From Pseudomonadota bacterium (GTDB taxonomy: Bacteria > Pseudomonadota > Gammaproteobacteria > Xanthomonadales > Rhodanobacteraceae), in NCBI GenBank assembly GCA_018240465.1, contig JAFEFS010000100.1, positions 1 to 64,000 of the forward strand: DNA of 64,000 nt, written 5' to 3'. A program made the position numbers and the translations under genes. This document shows, piece after piece, positions 1 to 10,663 of this stretch. The notes below the pieces were generated by a model. It saw nothing but the letters and a program-made list of their open reading frames with translations, made no database searches and was not told where the DNA came from. Position 1 is the stretch's first letter; each line of letters opens with the position of its first letter.

Positions 1-873
1 GACTGGTCGCGCGAACAGATGGCGCAGAAGCTGCGCGACAAGACCGGCGCGATCCTCGGTGTGGCCGACCCGGTCGACGCGAGTGTGATCGCGCACACGC
101 CGTTGCTGCGCGCGGTCGCCAACCGCGGCGTCGGCTACAACAATCTCGATATCGCCGCATTGAAGAAGGCCGGCATCATCGCGACGAACACGCCCGGCGT
201 GCTCGACGAAACCACCGCGGACTTCGCCTGGACGCTGATGATGGCGACGGCGCGGCGCGTGACCGAGGCCGAACGCTGGCTGCGCGCCGGCAACTGGAAG
301 GGCATGTCGTTCCACATCATGCTCGGCGGCGACATTTACGGCAAAACGCTCGGGGTTTTCGGCATGGGCCGCATCGGTCAGGCGATCGCGCGGCGCGCGG
401 CCGGCTTCCGCATGCCGGTGATCTATCACAATCGTTCGCGCGTCGCGGCCGACATCGAGGAGGCCTGCGAGGCGCGCTACGTCGATCGCGACACGCTGTT
501 GCGCGAGGCGGATTTCATCGTGCTTGCCGTGCCGCTGAGCGCCGAAACGCGGCACATGATCGGCGCGGCGGAGCTGGCGGCGATGAGGCGCGACGCCTAC
601 CTGATCAACATCGCGCGCGGTGGCGTGGTCGACGATGCGGCACTGGTCGCGGCGCTGCGCGAAAAACGCATCGCCGGCGCGGGTCTTGACGTATTCGAGC
701 ACGAACCCGAGGTACCGGCCGAGATGCTCGCGCTCGACAACGTCGTGCTGACGCCGCACATCGGCAGCGCCAGCCTGGCGACGCGGCGGGCGATGGCGTC
801 GCTGGCGGTCGACAACCTGATTGCGGCGCTCGGCCATGGCCTGAATGCGGGGCGGCCGCTCAATGTCATTTAG
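1..873 (+). CDS. D-2-hydroxyacid dehydrogenase (glyoxylate/hydroxypyruvate reductase type), 5' end missing
   Basis: NAD(P)H-dependent reductase of 2-keto acids such as glyoxylate or hydroxypyruvate, cytosolic. The reading frame is open from base 1, and the first visible ATG at 19 lies inside it, so the gene starts upstream of the window; 290 residues are visible. The dinucleotide-binding motif GMGRIGQ is at visible residues 121-127. The family catalytic triad is present: Arg in NIARGG (about 205), Glu in EHEPE (about 233) and His in TPHIG (about 253). The family is usually 310-330 residues, so roughly 30 N-terminal residues are missing. The exact substrate is not decided by sequence; GhrB-like is the best guess. 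asd follows after 96 bp. Confidence 0.85.
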   Translation, partial: DWSREQMAQKLRDKTGAILGVADPVDASVIAHTPLLRAVANRGVGYNNLDIAALKKAGIIATNTPGVLDETTADFAWTLMMATARRVTEAERWLRAGNWKGMSFHIMLGGDIYGKTLGVFGMGRIGQAIARRAAGFRMPVIYHNRSRVAADIEEACEARYVDRDTLLREADFIVLAVPLSAETRHMIGAAELAAMRRDAYLINIARGGVVDDAALVAALREKRIAGAGLDVFEHEPEVPAEMLALDNVVLTPHIGSASLATRRAMASLAVDNLIAALGHGLNAGRPLNVI

Positions 874-969
874 ACGTCCAGACGGCTGTTTTACGCCCCC
901 GGATTCGCGTGCTATGCTGCTGCGCAACAAACAAGAATCCACTCCCCGAAGCCGCGAGTTGACGTCACG

Positions 970-1998
970 ATGAGCAAGAAAGAGAAATACAAGGTTGCAA
1001 TGGTCGGTGCCACCGGCGCCGTCGGTGAAACGTTGTTGGGCATACTCGCCGAGCGCAAATTCCCGATATCCGAACTCGTGCCGCTGGCGAGCGAGCGCAG
1101 CGCGGGTGGCAAGGTCGAGTTCAACGGCAAACAGATCACCGTGCAAGACCTCGCGAAATACGACTTCCATGGCGTCGACATCGCGTTCTTCTCGGCCGGC
1201 GGCAGCGTGTCGAAAGTGCACGCGCCGCGTGCCGCCGCAGCGGGTGCGGTCGTCATCGACAACACTTCGGAATTCCGCTATCAGGACGACATTCCGCTCG
1301 TCGTCAGCGAAGTCAATCCGCATGCGATCGCGGGCTACACCCGGCACGGCATCATCGCCAATCCGAACTGTTCGACGATGCAGATGCTGGTCGCGCTCGC
1401 GCCGATCCACCGCAAGTACGGCATCACGCGCATCAACGTGGCCACCTACCAGTCCGTTTCGGGCGCGGGGCGTTCGGGCGCGGAAGAACTCGGCAAGCAG
1501 ACCGCGGCGCTGCTCAATTTCCAGGAATATCCGCCGTCGAAGTTCAGCAAGCAGATCGCGTTCAACGTGATCCCGCACATCGACGAGTTCCAGGCCAACG
1601 GCTACACCAAGGAAGAAATGAAGATGGTCTGGGAGACACAGAAGATTCTAGAGGACAAGTCGATCCTCGTGAACCCGACTGCGGTGCGCGTGCCGGTGTT
1701 CTACGGCCACTCCGAAGCGGTGCACATCGAGACACGCGACAAGGTCACGGCCGAGCAGGCGCGTGCGCTGCTCGAAACCGCGCCCGGCGTCAAGGTGATC
1801 GACGAGCGCAAGGCCGGCGGCTACCCGACCCCGGTCGGCGACGCGGCGGGCAAGGACGAAACCTTCGTCGGCCGCATCCGCGAGGATGTCTCCCACCCGC
1901 ACGGGCTGGATCTGTGGATCGTCTCCGACAATATCCGCAAGGGTGCCGCGCTCAACGCAGTGCAGGTCGGCGAGTTGCTGATCGCTTCATATCTTTGA
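970..1998 (+). CDS. asd: Aspartate-semialdehyde dehydrogenase
   Basis: Reduces aspartyl phosphate to aspartate semialdehyde with NADPH, the branch point to lysine, diaminopimelate, threonine and methionine. The 342-residue protein has the NADP-binding motif GATGAVG at residues 13-19, the catalytic cysteine in NPNCST (Cys134) and the active-site histidine in GHSEAV (about 247). The length is normal for the family. The ATG at 970 follows a short leader with no strong ribosome-binding site. It sits directly upstream of fimV and truA, the order found in Pseudomonas and Xanthomonas. Probably its own transcription unit, since a cluster of hairpins follows the stop codon. Confidence 0.95.
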   Translation: MSKKEKYKVAMVGATGAVGETLLGILAERKFPISELVPLASERSAGGKVEFNGKQITVQDLAKYDFHGVDIAFFSAGGSVSKVHAPRAAAAGAVVIDNTSEFRYQDDIPLVVSEVNPHAIAGYTRHGIIANPNCSTMQMLVALAPIHRKYGITRINVATYQSVSGAGRSGAEELGKQTAALLNFQEYPPSKFSKQIAFNVIPHIDEFQANGYTKEEMKMVWETQKILEDKSILVNPTAVRVPVFYGHSEAVHIETRDKVTAEQARALLETAPGVKVIDERKAGGYPTPVGDAAGKDETFVGRIREDVSHPHGLDLWIVSDNIRKGAALNAVQVGELLIASYL

Positions 1999-2326
1999 GC
2001 AAGTTTCGACCTCTCCCTGAGTTTTCCCGGCTCGGAAAAACCTGTCGCGGATCGAGTACGCAGGTGCTCGATCCGCGACAGTCGAGCCCGGGCTTTCCCG
2101 GAACCGGGAGCATCCGGAAAAGCCCGGAACCAACTTTTTCGGGCCATCCTTGATCGGGTAGGCATTCCGCGGCCACGCTCGCGTTGCCGAGCCCTTGCGA
2201 AAAGCGCAATGGCGTTTCATAGTTATGCCCCTTAGATGATGTGCATTCTAAGAAATGCATGACCGGGGCTATCCCGGTGTTCCAGCGTTGCGCCTGAATC
2301 AAATCCGATTCCTCGGGGGAAATGCC
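1999..2326 (+). other. 328-bp intergenic stretch with three consecutive inverted repeats
   Basis: No gene is visible. Three inverted repeats follow asd closely: TTTTCC/GGAAAA at 2022-2039; a perfect 15-bp stem (2042-2056 with 2067-2081, 10-base loop); and a 14-bp stem with one mismatch (2088-2101 with 2114-2127). Five Ts lie about 7 bases after the last stem. They may form a tandem transcription stop for asd. The remaining 190 bp presumably hold the fimV promoter, but no clear -35/-10 pair stands out. Confidence 0.5.
2088..2138 (+). terminator. Possible intrinsic terminator of asd
   Basis: A 14-bp GC-rich stem with one mismatch (2088-2101 and 2114-2127) and a 12-base loop is followed, after a 7-base gap, by TTTTT. 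The gap is larger than in a standard intrinsic terminator, so the call is tentative. The perfect 15-bp hairpin just upstream (2042-2081) has no T run of its own. Confidence 0.4.
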
Positions 2327-4741
2327 ATGAAAGGGCCGATCAAATCCGTGCTGTCCGTTGCCTTGGCGATGGCCACAAGTCAGGTGTTCGCGCTGGGTCT
2401 GGGGCCAATCCAGATCAAGTCCGGGCTCAACCAGCCGCTGCTTGCGGAAATCCCGGTCGTCGCCGATACGGCGGCGGAAGTCGAGGACCTGCGTGTGGGC
2501 CTGGCTTCGGCCGAGGATTTCCAGCGTGTAGGCCTGAGCCGGGCGCGCGTTACCGTGCCGATCGAATTCAGCGTCGCCAGCAACGGCCGCGGCCAGAAGG
2601 TGATCCGGCTGACGACCAAGGAGGTCGTGCGCGAACCCTTCCTCGATTTCCTGATCGAGGCAAGCTGGAGCAAAGGCAAGCTGTTGCGCGAATATTCGGT
2701 GCTGCTCGACCCGCCTGTGACCGCGCCGGCCGTGCTCGCGACCGCGCCGAAGGTCGCGGAAAAGCCGAAACCGGTCGAGGCCACGCCGCGCGCGCCGGCC
2801 AGCCAGCCGCGCGAGGAAACGCCAAAGCCCGTAGCGCAGGCCGCTCCGGTGTCGCGTTCGGCCCCGGCGGCCGCGGCGGCTCCGGCTCCGGCCAAGGGCG
2901 AGTACACGGTGCAGCGCGGCGACACGCTGTCACAGATCGCGAACGAGGTCGGCGACAATCCACAAGACTTCAATCGCACGCTGCTGGCCCTGTACAAGGC
3001 CAACCCGGAAGCGTTCTATCGCGACAACATGAATGCGCTGAAAACTGGCGCGGTGCTGCGCATTCCGACGTCCGCAGAGGTGCGTGCTGCCGGCTCGCTG
3101 AACGAGGCTGCGGCGGCCGTGCGCGCGCAGCAGCAATCCTGGCAAGGACTCAACGCCGCGACGCTGGTCGCGAACACGGGCGCCGCGCCCGCGACCGACA
3201 AGCCGGCGGCGGCAGCCGCCGGACAGAAGCACGGAGCCGAGCGCCTGGCTCTGGTGCCGCCATCCGCGAGCACCGGCAACGAGACCGGCACCAGCCATGG
3301 CGGCTCCGCGGAGGGCAGCAAGGATGCAGCCGCACTGCGTGCCGATCTTTCGCGCACCAAGGAGGCATTGACCAGCCGCGACCAGGAATCCAGCGAACTG
3401 AAGTCGCGCGTCGCCCAACTCGAGGACATCAACAACAAGAGCCAGCGCCTGATCTCGCTCAAGGATTCGGAAATCGCCGAACTGCAGAACAAGCTCAGGC
3501 AACTCGAGGCCGGCAAGGGCATCACTAAACCGGGGGAAACCGCCGCTGCAGAGCAGGCAGCCAAGCAGACGGCATCCGCGGCCCCGACACCGGCACCGAC
3601 AACACCGGCAGCTCCGACGCCCACGCCGGCAGCGCCAGCGGCGGCCGCCCCGACACCCGCGTCCGGATCTGTGTCGGCGGCGCCGGCAACTGCGCCTCCC
3701 GCCGGGAACCCGCCTGCCGCGACCCCTGCGGCTGCGGAGCCGTCCGCGGTGGCTGCGAACCAGCCGGCAGCTCCGGCAACACCTCCGCCTTCACCCGCCC
3801 CCAAACCTGCCGCAGCCGTCGCCAAACCGGCAACGCCGCCTGCGGCGGCGAAGCCATGGTATGCCGACTACGTCGGCGACAATCCCTATTTGGTCTATGG
3901 CGGCGCCGGTGGGGTGCTTCTCCTGCTCGCGGGGTGGCTGCTGAAGCGCGCGTCCGGCGGGAAGAAACCCAATCCGCGCCCCGCGATCGCCGCGATGGCC
4001 GTGGCGGATTCCGAAGCGGTCGCGGAAGATCCGCACGCGCAACTGGAGCCGGAATCCGAGATCGAGCACCACCATGACGGTGCGCCGGATGCGGATGCCG
4101 CCTACGCCGAGCCGCACGCCGGCGAAGACGACGAAATGGAGCAGTTGCGCCATCATTTCGACGACGGCGACAGCGACCGCTTCGTTGCGCTCGCGCATGA
4201 GCTGCACGAGAAATACCCGGAAGATTCGGCCGAATGGCAGGAGGTCGCCGAATTGGGCCGACAACTGCTGCCGGGCAGTCCGCTGTTCGCCGCCGCCGCG
4301 TACGTCGGGCATGGCGGTCATGATCCCGACAATTTTTTCTTCGACGAGGAACCGGGTTCGAGCGGCGAAATCGCCGCAGCCGCGGAAATTGACGCCCACG
4401 ATACCCGGATCAAGGCGATGGACGATCTCGATGAGCCGCTTGCGTTCGAGCCGCACGGGCACCCGGGCGAGAAGACCGACGAGTTGCGCCACATGGAGTT
4501 CAAACGCGAGCTCGACAAGCACCTCGACCTCGAGTCCGAACAACTGGCCGAGGAGGAAAATGGCGGCAGCCGCCAAGGCTTCCTCGACGAGGATACGATA
4601 GGCACACGCCTGGATCTTGCCCGCGCCTACCTCGACATGGGCGATCCGGAAGGCGCGCGCTCGATGCTCGACGAGGTGCTCAGCGAAGGCAGCGCGGCAC
4701 AGAAGGAAGAGGCACGCAAGCTGCTTGCCGAATTGAGTTGA
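2327..4741 (+). CDS. fimV: FimV/HubP-type polar hub protein
   Basis: Inner-membrane organiser needed in related bacteria for type IV pilus assembly, twitching and polar protein placement. ATG 2327 is preferred over the upstream in-frame ATG 2255 because GGGGGAAA precedes it and a signal peptide follows at once (804 residues). Order of parts: signal peptide; conserved N-terminal FimV domain (to about 130); Ala/Pro-rich linker; LysM peptidoglycan-binding domain (about 190-250, YTVQRGDTLSQIA); coiled coil (about 335-398); long Pro/Ala/Thr-rich stretch; one membrane segment (about 520-540); a very acidic cytoplasmic region; and the C-terminal TPR-like FimV motif (about 762-803, LDLARAYLDMGD). This is the full canonical FimV architecture. 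Confidence 0.93.
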   Translation: MKGPIKSVLSVALAMATSQVFALGLGPIQIKSGLNQPLLAEIPVVADTAAEVEDLRVGLASAEDFQRVGLSRARVTVPIEFSVASNGRGQKVIRLTTKEVVREPFLDFLIEASWSKGKLLREYSVLLDPPVTAPAVLATAPKVAEKPKPVEATPRAPASQPREETPKPVAQAAPVSRSAPAAAAAPAPAKGEYTVQRGDTLSQIANEVGDNPQDFNRTLLALYKANPEAFYRDNMNALKTGAVLRIPTSAEVRAAGSLNEAAAAVRAQQQSWQGLNAATLVANTGAAPATDKPAAAAAGQKHGAERLALVPPSASTGNETGTSHGGSAEGSKDAAALRADLSRTKEALTSRDQESSELKSRVAQLEDINNKSQRLISLKDSEIAELQNKLRQLEAGKGITKPGETAAAEQAAKQTASAAPTPAPTTPAAPTPTPAAPAAAAPTPASGSVSAAPATAPPAGNPPAATPAAAEPSAVAANQPAAPATPPPSPAPKPAAAVAKPATPPAAAKPWYADYVGDNPYLVYGGAGGVLLLLAGWLLKRASGGKKPNPRPAIAAMAVADSEAVAEDPHAQLEPESEIEHHHDGAPDADAAYAEPHAGEDDEMEQLRHHFDDGDSDRFVALAHELHEKYPEDSAEWQEVAELGRQLLPGSPLFAAAAYVGHGGHDPDNFFFDEEPGSSGEIAAAAEIDAHDTRIKAMDDLDEPLAFEPHGHPGEKTDELRHMEFKRELDKHLDLESEQLAEEENGGSRQGFLDEDTIGTRLDLARAYLDMGDPEGARSMLDEVLSEGSAAQKEEARKLLAELS

Positions 4742-4831
4742 GCGTTGCACACGGCCGCCGGCGAGCGGCGGCGTCGACAGAAGGGCGCGCTGATACAATC
4801 GGCGCGCTTTCTTGTTTTCGGCAGAAGTCTT

Positions 4832-5617
4832 TTGCGCATCGCACTCGGCATCGAATACGACGGCACCGACTTTCACGGTTGGCAACGGCTGAGCCACGGG
4901 CCCAGCGTGCAGGCGGCGGTCGAAGCGGCGCTGTCCCGGGTTGCCGACCAGCCGGTCGAAATCCTCTGTGCCGGGCGCACCGATGCCGGCGTGCACGCGC
5001 GCTGCCAGGTCGTGCATTTCGATGCCGACGCAGCGCGCAGCATGCGCGGCTGGACCTTGGGCGCGAGTTCGAATCTGCCGAGCAGCGTCGCGGTACTCTG
5101 GGCGCAGGTCGTCGCCGACGATTTCCATGCGCGCTTTTCCGCGCTCGCGCGCCGCTATCGCTACACTATCCTCAACCGCCCGGTGCGCGCCGCGCTTGAA
5201 GCGCGATACGTCGCCTGGGAGCGCGCGCCGCTCGATGCCGCGGCGATGCACGCCGCCGCGCAGGCTCTCGTCGGCGAACACGATTTCAGCGCCTTCCGTA
5301 CGGCCGCCTGCCAGGCACGCACACCGATGCGTTGCGTGCACGAAATTTCGGTAGCGCGCGAAGGCGACCGCGTGGTCGTCGAAATCCAGGCCAACGCGTT
5401 CCTGCATCACATGGTGCGCAATGTCGTCGGCAGCCTGCTGCCGGTCGGGCGCGGCGAGCAAGCCCCCGACTGGATTGCACGGCTGCTGGCAGGCCGTGAC
5501 CGCGCCGCGGCCGGGCCGACCGCCGTTGCCCAGGGGCTCACCTTCGTGCGACCGTACTATCTTTCACAATATGGTTTGCCAGCCGAATTGGGCTGGCCGG
5601 CGGAGGAGGCACGATGA
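4832..5617 (+). CDS. truA: tRNA pseudouridine(38-40) synthase TruA
   Basis: Makes pseudouridine at positions 38-40 in the anticodon stem-loop of several tRNAs. From TTG 4832 the protein is 261 residues and begins [17 protein letters not shown], the usual TruA N-terminus. Upstream in-frame starts (TTG 4745) would add about 29 unrelated residues, so they are not used. The catalytic aspartate is in the [11 protein letters not shown] motif (about Asp51). The C-terminal [10 protein letters not shown] motif is also present. The stop overlaps the trpF start as ATGA, so truA and trpF are probably co-translated. A TACAAT at 4794-4799 could be a -10 element, but no well-spaced -35 was found. Confidence 0.93.
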   Translation: MRIALGIEYDGTDFHGWQRLSHGPSVQAAVEAALSRVADQPVEILCAGRTDAGVHARCQVVHFDADAARSMRGWTLGASSNLPSSVAVLWAQVVADDFHARFSALARRYRYTILNRPVRAALEARYVAWERAPLDAAAMHAAAQALVGEHDFSAFRTAACQARTPMRCVHEISVAREGDRVVVEIQANAFLHHMVRNVVGSLLPVGRGEQAPDWIARLLAGRDRAAAGPTAVAQGLTFVRPYYLSQYGLPAELGWPAEEAR

Positions 5618-6261
5618 AGCCGGGATATCGGAATCTGCGCACACGCATCAAGTTCTGCGGGATGACGCGAATCGAAGACGTGCATGCCGCGATCGCGCTT
5701 GGCGTCGACGCGATCGGCGTCGTGCTGACCGAGCAGAGCAAGCGCTTCGCCGGCATCGAACGTGCGGTTGAGATCCGCATGTTGTTGCCGCCCTTCGTCG
5801 ATTTCGTCGCGCTGTTCATGGACGACCAGCCGGGCTTCATCGCCGAGGCGGTCGCTGCGGTGCAGCCGGACCTGTTGCAATTCCACGGCGGCGAGACGGC
5901 GGAGGAATGCGTGCGTTATCGCGTGCCGTACCTGAAAGCGATCGCGATGGGCGGGGGCGTCGATCCGGCCGCAATGGTGCGTACGCATCCTGCGGCGGCA
6001 GGTTTCGTGCTCGACGGTCATGCGGTGGGCGAGCAGGGTGGCAGCGGCAAGAGTTTCGACTGGTCGGCCGCAACGCAGGTTTTCGTCAAGCCCGTCGTGC
6101 TCGCGGGCGGCTTGAATGCGGACAACGTCGGCGTGGCAATCCGCGCAGTCCGTCCGCATTCGGTCGACGTATCCAGCGGCATCGAATCGGCGCCGGGGAT
6201 CAAGGATGCGGCCAGGTTGCGCGCCTTCGTCGACGCCGTGCGCGCGGCGGACGCGGCATAA
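5614..6261 (+). CDS. trpF: Phosphoribosylanthranilate isomerase
   Basis: Third step of tryptophan synthesis: Amadori rearrangement of N-(5-phosphoribosyl)anthranilate. The 215-residue TIM-barrel protein carries the active-site cysteine in KFCGMTR (Cys15) and the catalytic aspartate in the SVDVSSGIE motif (about 185), both required in the family. ATG 5614 overlaps the truA stop and is preceded by GGAGGAGG, a strong ribosome-binding site. Downstream, a JmjC/cupin-like gene follows after 10 bp, then trpB and trpA. Confidence 0.95.
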   Translation: MKPGYRNLRTRIKFCGMTRIEDVHAAIALGVDAIGVVLTEQSKRFAGIERAVEIRMLLPPFVDFVALFMDDQPGFIAEAVAAVQPDLLQFHGGETAEECVRYRVPYLKAIAMGGGVDPAAMVRTHPAAAGFVLDGHAVGEQGGSGKSFDWSAATQVFVKPVVLAGGLNADNVGVAIRAVRPHSVDVSSGIESAPGIKDAARLRAFVDAVRAADAA

Positions 6262-6271
6262 GCGAACGTGC

Positions 6272-7270
6272 ATGACCGAAGCGATCGAGGAATTCGAAGG
6301 CGCGAACGCGTTCGCGCGCGAAGACCTGATCGGTCGCGAGCGGCCGCTCGTAATCCGCGGCCTGGTGGGCGACTGGCCGCTCGTGTGCGAATGCCTTGCC
6401 GATGCCGGTTTCGCCGCCCGCCTTGCCGCGTTCGACAGCGGCGTGCCGGTCGATGCGGTGGTGATGCAGCCTGAAGAGGACGGCGTGATCGGCTACAACG
6501 CGGACTTCGACGGCTTCAACTACGAACATCACCGCGTTCCGGTCAGCAAGGGCCTGCAACGGCTGCTCGATCTGGCCGGACACGAACGCGTGCCCGGCAT
6601 CGCGATCCAGAGCGCGCCGATCGCGAAATGCCTGCCGGGTTTTCTCGCCGGACACACGCTGCCGTTTCTCGATGCCGGCGTGGAGCCGCGCATCTGGATC
6701 GGCAACCGCGTCACCACGCCGGCGCATTTCGACGAGTATCACAATATCGCCTGCGTGTTGCGCGGGCGGCGGCGCTTTACCCTGTTCGCACCCGAGCAGG
6801 TCGGCAACCTCTACATCGGGCCGCTCGAATTCGCGCCGACCGGCGCGGCAATCAGCCTGGCGAGGCTCGACCGCCCGGACGATCCGCGGTGGCCGCGCCT
6901 GAAGACGGCGCTCGCCGCGGCGCAGGTCGCCGAACTCGCGCCGGGCGACGCGATCTACATTCCGCCGATGTGGTGGCATCACGTCACCTCGCTCGACCCG
7001 ATCAACGCGCTGGTCAACTACTGGTGGAAATTCGTGCGCAGCGACGGTTATGCACCGCCCACGGCGCTCGGCTGTCTCATGCACGACATCCTGGCGTTCA
7101 GGTCGCTGCCTGCGGCCGAGAAGCGCGCGTGGAAGACGTTGCTCGATCATTACGTCTTCGGCGAGGACGATCCCGCTGCGCATATCCCGCCCGGGCGTCG
7201 CGGCATGCTTGGCGCATTGACGCAGGAACAGGTCGCGAAGCTGCGCGAGACGATACGCCGCTATCTTTGA
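6272..7270 (+). CDS. Cupin-like/JmjC-fold 2-oxoglutarate- and iron-dependent oxygenase
   Basis: Predicted Fe(II)/2-oxoglutarate oxygenase of the cupin_8/JmjC type; family members hydroxylate protein or small-molecule targets, and the target here is unknown. The 332-residue protein has the metal-binding pair His-x-Asp in PAHFDEYHN (His152, Asp154) and a distal histidine in MWWHHVTS (His236 or His237), completing the facial triad. ATG 6272 is chosen because the in-frame upstream region overlaps the end of trpF and reads as noise. The gene lies 10 bp after trpF and 245 bp before trpB, so it is probably transcribed with trpF. Nothing in it suggests a role in tryptophan synthesis. Confidence 0.8.
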   Translation: MTEAIEEFEGANAFAREDLIGRERPLVIRGLVGDWPLVCECLADAGFAARLAAFDSGVPVDAVVMQPEEDGVIGYNADFDGFNYEHHRVPVSKGLQRLLDLAGHERVPGIAIQSAPIAKCLPGFLAGHTLPFLDAGVEPRIWIGNRVTTPAHFDEYHNIACVLRGRRRFTLFAPEQVGNLYIGPLEFAPTGAAISLARLDRPDDPRWPRLKTALAAAQVAELAPGDAIYIPPMWWHHVTSLDPINALVNYWWKFVRSDGYAPPTALGCLMHDILAFRSLPAAEKRAWKTLLDHYVFGEDDPAAHIPPGRRGMLGALTQEQVAKLRETIRRYL

Positions 7271-7515
7271 TCGGCCGATGCAGCGCAACCGCGCAGGATT
7301 GTGTACGCTATGTCCGTACCATGAGCATTTCGCCCCGTCCATTGCCGCCGTCCGGTCGCTCGCTGCGCCGTTGGCGCCGCGTGCCTGCGGCTGCGGTCCG
7401 GTAAGCGAGGCCGCACGGCGCGCCGTCGCGCGCGGGGCCATCGCGGCCCGATCACGAATTGAAGCCGGGCTCGCACGATGTTGCGATCGCGGCGCAAACC
7501 GATCCGGAGAATCTC

Positions 7516-8760
7516 ATGCTGGCAAAACCTTTCGACAGCGCCGCGTCCGCCGCGGCATCCATCGATTTTTCGCAGTACCCTGACGAGCACGGCCGCTTCG
7601 GCGAGTACGGCGGCCTCTACGTCGCCGAAACCTTGATGGAACCACTGGCAGAACTGCGCGAGGCGTATCTGCGCCTGCGCCAGGACCCCGAGTTCATCGC
7701 CGAACTCGACCGCGATCTCACCCACTACGTCGGCCGTCCCAGCCCGATCTACCACGCCGAGCGCCTGTCGAAGAAAATCGGCGGCGCGCAGATCCTGTTC
7801 AAGCGCGAAGACCTGAATCACACCGGCGCGCACAAGATCAACAACACCGTAGGCCAGGCGCTCGTCGCCAAGCGCATGGGCAAGCGCCGCATCATCGCCG
7901 AAACCGGCGCCGGGCAGCACGGCGTCGCCAGCGCCACGGTCGCAACGCGGCTCGGCCTCGAATGCGTCGTCTACATGGGCGCGGTCGACATCGAGCGGCA
8001 GAAGATCAACGTCTACCGCATGAAGCTGCTCGGCGCCGAAGTCGTGCCGGTGACGTCGGGATCGAAGACGCTCAAGGATGCGCTCAATGAGGCGATGCGC
8101 GACTGGGTGACCAACGTCGCCGACACGTTCTACATCATCGGCACGGTCGCCGGCCCGCATCCGTATCCGATGATGGTGCGCGACTTCAACGCCATCGTCG
8201 GCCGCGAGGCGCGCGCGCAGATGCTCGCGCAATACGGCCGCCTGCCCGATGTCATAACCGCCTGCGTCGGCGGCGGCTCGAATGCGATCGGCCTGTTCCA
8301 CGCGTTCCTCAACGATCGCGACGTTGCCATCGTTGGTGCCGAGGCCGCCGGCGACGGCATCGAAACCGGCCGCCATGCCGCCTCGCTCGCCGCGGGCCGC
8401 CCCGGCGTGCTGCATGGCAACCGCACCTACGTCATCTGCGACGACGACGGCCAGATCACCGAGACCCACTCGATCTCGGCCGGTCTGGATTATCCCGGCG
8501 TCGGCCCCGAGCATGCCTGGCTCAAGGACACGGGCCGGGCCAGCTACGTCGGCATCACCGACGACGAAGCGCTGGCCGCGTTCCACGAACTGGCGCGTAG
8601 CGAAGGCATTCTCGCCGCGCTCGAATCCAGTCATGCGGTGGCGCAGGGCATCAAGCTCGCGCGTGATCTGCCGAAGGACGAACTGGTTCTGGTCAACCTG
8701 TCCGGGCGTGGCGACAAGGACGTGCATACGATCGCGGCGCGCGAAGGGATCGCACTATGA
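7516..8760 (+). CDS. trpB: Tryptophan synthase beta chain
   Basis: PLP enzyme that joins indole and serine to form tryptophan in the alpha2-beta2 complex with TrpA. ATG 7516 has GGAGA six bases upstream; the longer TTG-start reading at 7459 adds only unrelated residues. 414 residues. The PLP-binding lysine is in the TGAHKINN motif (about Lys107), and the phosphate-binding glycine loop is [10 protein letters not shown]. The N-terminal [14 protein letters not shown] block is typical. The stop overlaps the trpA start as ATGA, ensuring coupled synthesis of the two subunits. The 245 bp ahead of the gene hold no convincing tryptophan-rich leader peptide. Confidence 0.96.
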   Translation: MLAKPFDSAASAAASIDFSQYPDEHGRFGEYGGLYVAETLMEPLAELREAYLRLRQDPEFIAELDRDLTHYVGRPSPIYHAERLSKKIGGAQILFKREDLNHTGAHKINNTVGQALVAKRMGKRRIIAETGAGQHGVASATVATRLGLECVVYMGAVDIERQKINVYRMKLLGAEVVPVTSGSKTLKDALNEAMRDWVTNVADTFYIIGTVAGPHPYPMMVRDFNAIVGREARAQMLAQYGRLPDVITACVGGGSNAIGLFHAFLNDRDVAIVGAEAAGDGIETGRHAASLAAGRPGVLHGNRTYVICDDDGQITETHSISAGLDYPGVGPEHAWLKDTGRASYVGITDDEALAAFHELARSEGILAALESSHAVAQGIKLARDLPKDELVLVNLSGRGDKDVHTIAAREGIAL

Positions 8761-9578
8761 ACCGCATCGATCGACGTTTTGCCGAACTCAAGGCCGCCGG
8801 CCGCACCGGCCTGATCCCGTTCATCACGGCGGGCGATCCATCGCCCGAGCATGTCGTGGCGCTGATGCACGCGCTGGTCGAGGCAGGTGCCGACGTGATC
8901 GAACTTGGCGTGCCTTTTTCCGATCCGATGGCCGACGGCCCCGTGATCCAGCACGCCAGCGAGCGTGCGCTGGCCAAAGGCGTGGGTTTGGCGCGGATTC
9001 TCGGCTGGGTCGGCGAATTCCGCCGCCGCGATGCGAACACGCCCGTCGTGCTGATGGGCTATCTCAACCCGATCGAAATCCATGGCTACGCGGAATTTGC
9101 TGACGAGGCGGTCGCCGCCGGCGTGGATGGCGTACTGCTGGTGGATTGCCCGCTCGAGGAATCGGCGACGATCAAGCCGTTGGCCGACGCGGGCCTGCAT
9201 CGCATCTTTCTCGCCGCGCCGACCACGCACGACGCGCGCCTCGCCGCGCTGATCCGCGAGGCGAGTGGATTTTTATACTATGTCTCGTTTGCCGGCGTGA
9301 CCGGCGCGAACCGGCTCGATCTCGCGCCCGTGCGCGCGCGCGTGGCGGCGATCAAGACGCTGGCGCCTGCGCTTCCGGTCGCGGTCGGCTTCGGCGTGCG
9401 CGATGCGGCCTCGGCGGCCGCGATCGCCGGATTCGCCGATGCGGTCGTCATCGGCAGCGCGCTGGTCGAGCAACTGGCGAACTCCGCGGGCGCGAGTGCG
9501 GTCACGGACGCCGCGCGTGCATTTCTTGCGCCGATCCGCAAGGCTCTGGACGCGGGTTCGGCGAAAAATGCCGCGTGA
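8757..9578 (+). CDS. trpA: Tryptophan synthase alpha chain
   Basis: Cleaves indole-3-glycerol phosphate to indole, which is channelled to TrpB. The 273-residue TIM barrel has both catalytic residues at their canonical numbers: Glu49 (ELGVPF) and Asp60 (DPMADGP). The N-terminal FITAGDP block is conserved. The start overlaps trpB (ATGA). accD follows after 166 bp, an arrangement common in Pseudomonas and Xanthomonas relatives. Confidence 0.96.
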   Translation: MNRIDRRFAELKAAGRTGLIPFITAGDPSPEHVVALMHALVEAGADVIELGVPFSDPMADGPVIQHASERALAKGVGLARILGWVGEFRRRDANTPVVLMGYLNPIEIHGYAEFADEAVAAGVDGVLLVDCPLEESATIKPLADAGLHRIFLAAPTTHDARLAALIREASGFLYYVSFAGVTGANRLDLAPVRARVAAIKTLAPALPVAVGFGVRDAASAAAIAGFADAVVIGSALVEQLANSAGASAVTDAARAFLAPIRKALDAGSAKNAA

Positions 9579-9744
9579 GCCGGACAACCAGGATGTGCCA
9601 AGGCCGGTACAGCCGGTAGAATGGCCGGCTCCGGCATCGCCCGATCCGGTTCCATCCACGCCGCCGCCGGCGGAATCGGCGGCGGAGCGCATCGCCAGCG
9701 CGATGCCCGATACCGGACTATTCGATCGCGAGAATGACTACGAC

Positions 9745-10611
<867 letters not shown>

Positions 10612-10617
10612 GCCCTG

Positions 10618-10653
10618 CTCGTCATTCCGGCGAAAGCCGGAATCCAGCGCCTT
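10618..10653 (+). repeat. Left 36-bp inverted repeat (REP-like palindrome) of the GIY-YIG unit
   Basis: This 36-bp sequence is repeated exactly, in reverse orientation, at 10957-10992. Each copy contains its own small palindrome, ATTCCGGC-GAAA-GCCGGAAT, which would fold into an 8-bp stem with a GAAA loop. The two copies frame the GIY-YIG gene almost exactly. No duplicated target bases were seen outside the repeats. Confidence 0.9.
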
Positions 10654-10663
10654 GGCTCTTGCC

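Noticed and set aside
7321..7404. Possible leader peptide before trpB
   Set aside because: 27 codons with a single tryptophan and no clear alternate stem-loops; not a convincing attenuator.
9568..9744. Upstream start for accD overlapping trpA (ATG 9568)
   Set aside because: Would add 59 non-conserved residues; [10 protein letters not shown] at 9745 is the family N-terminus.
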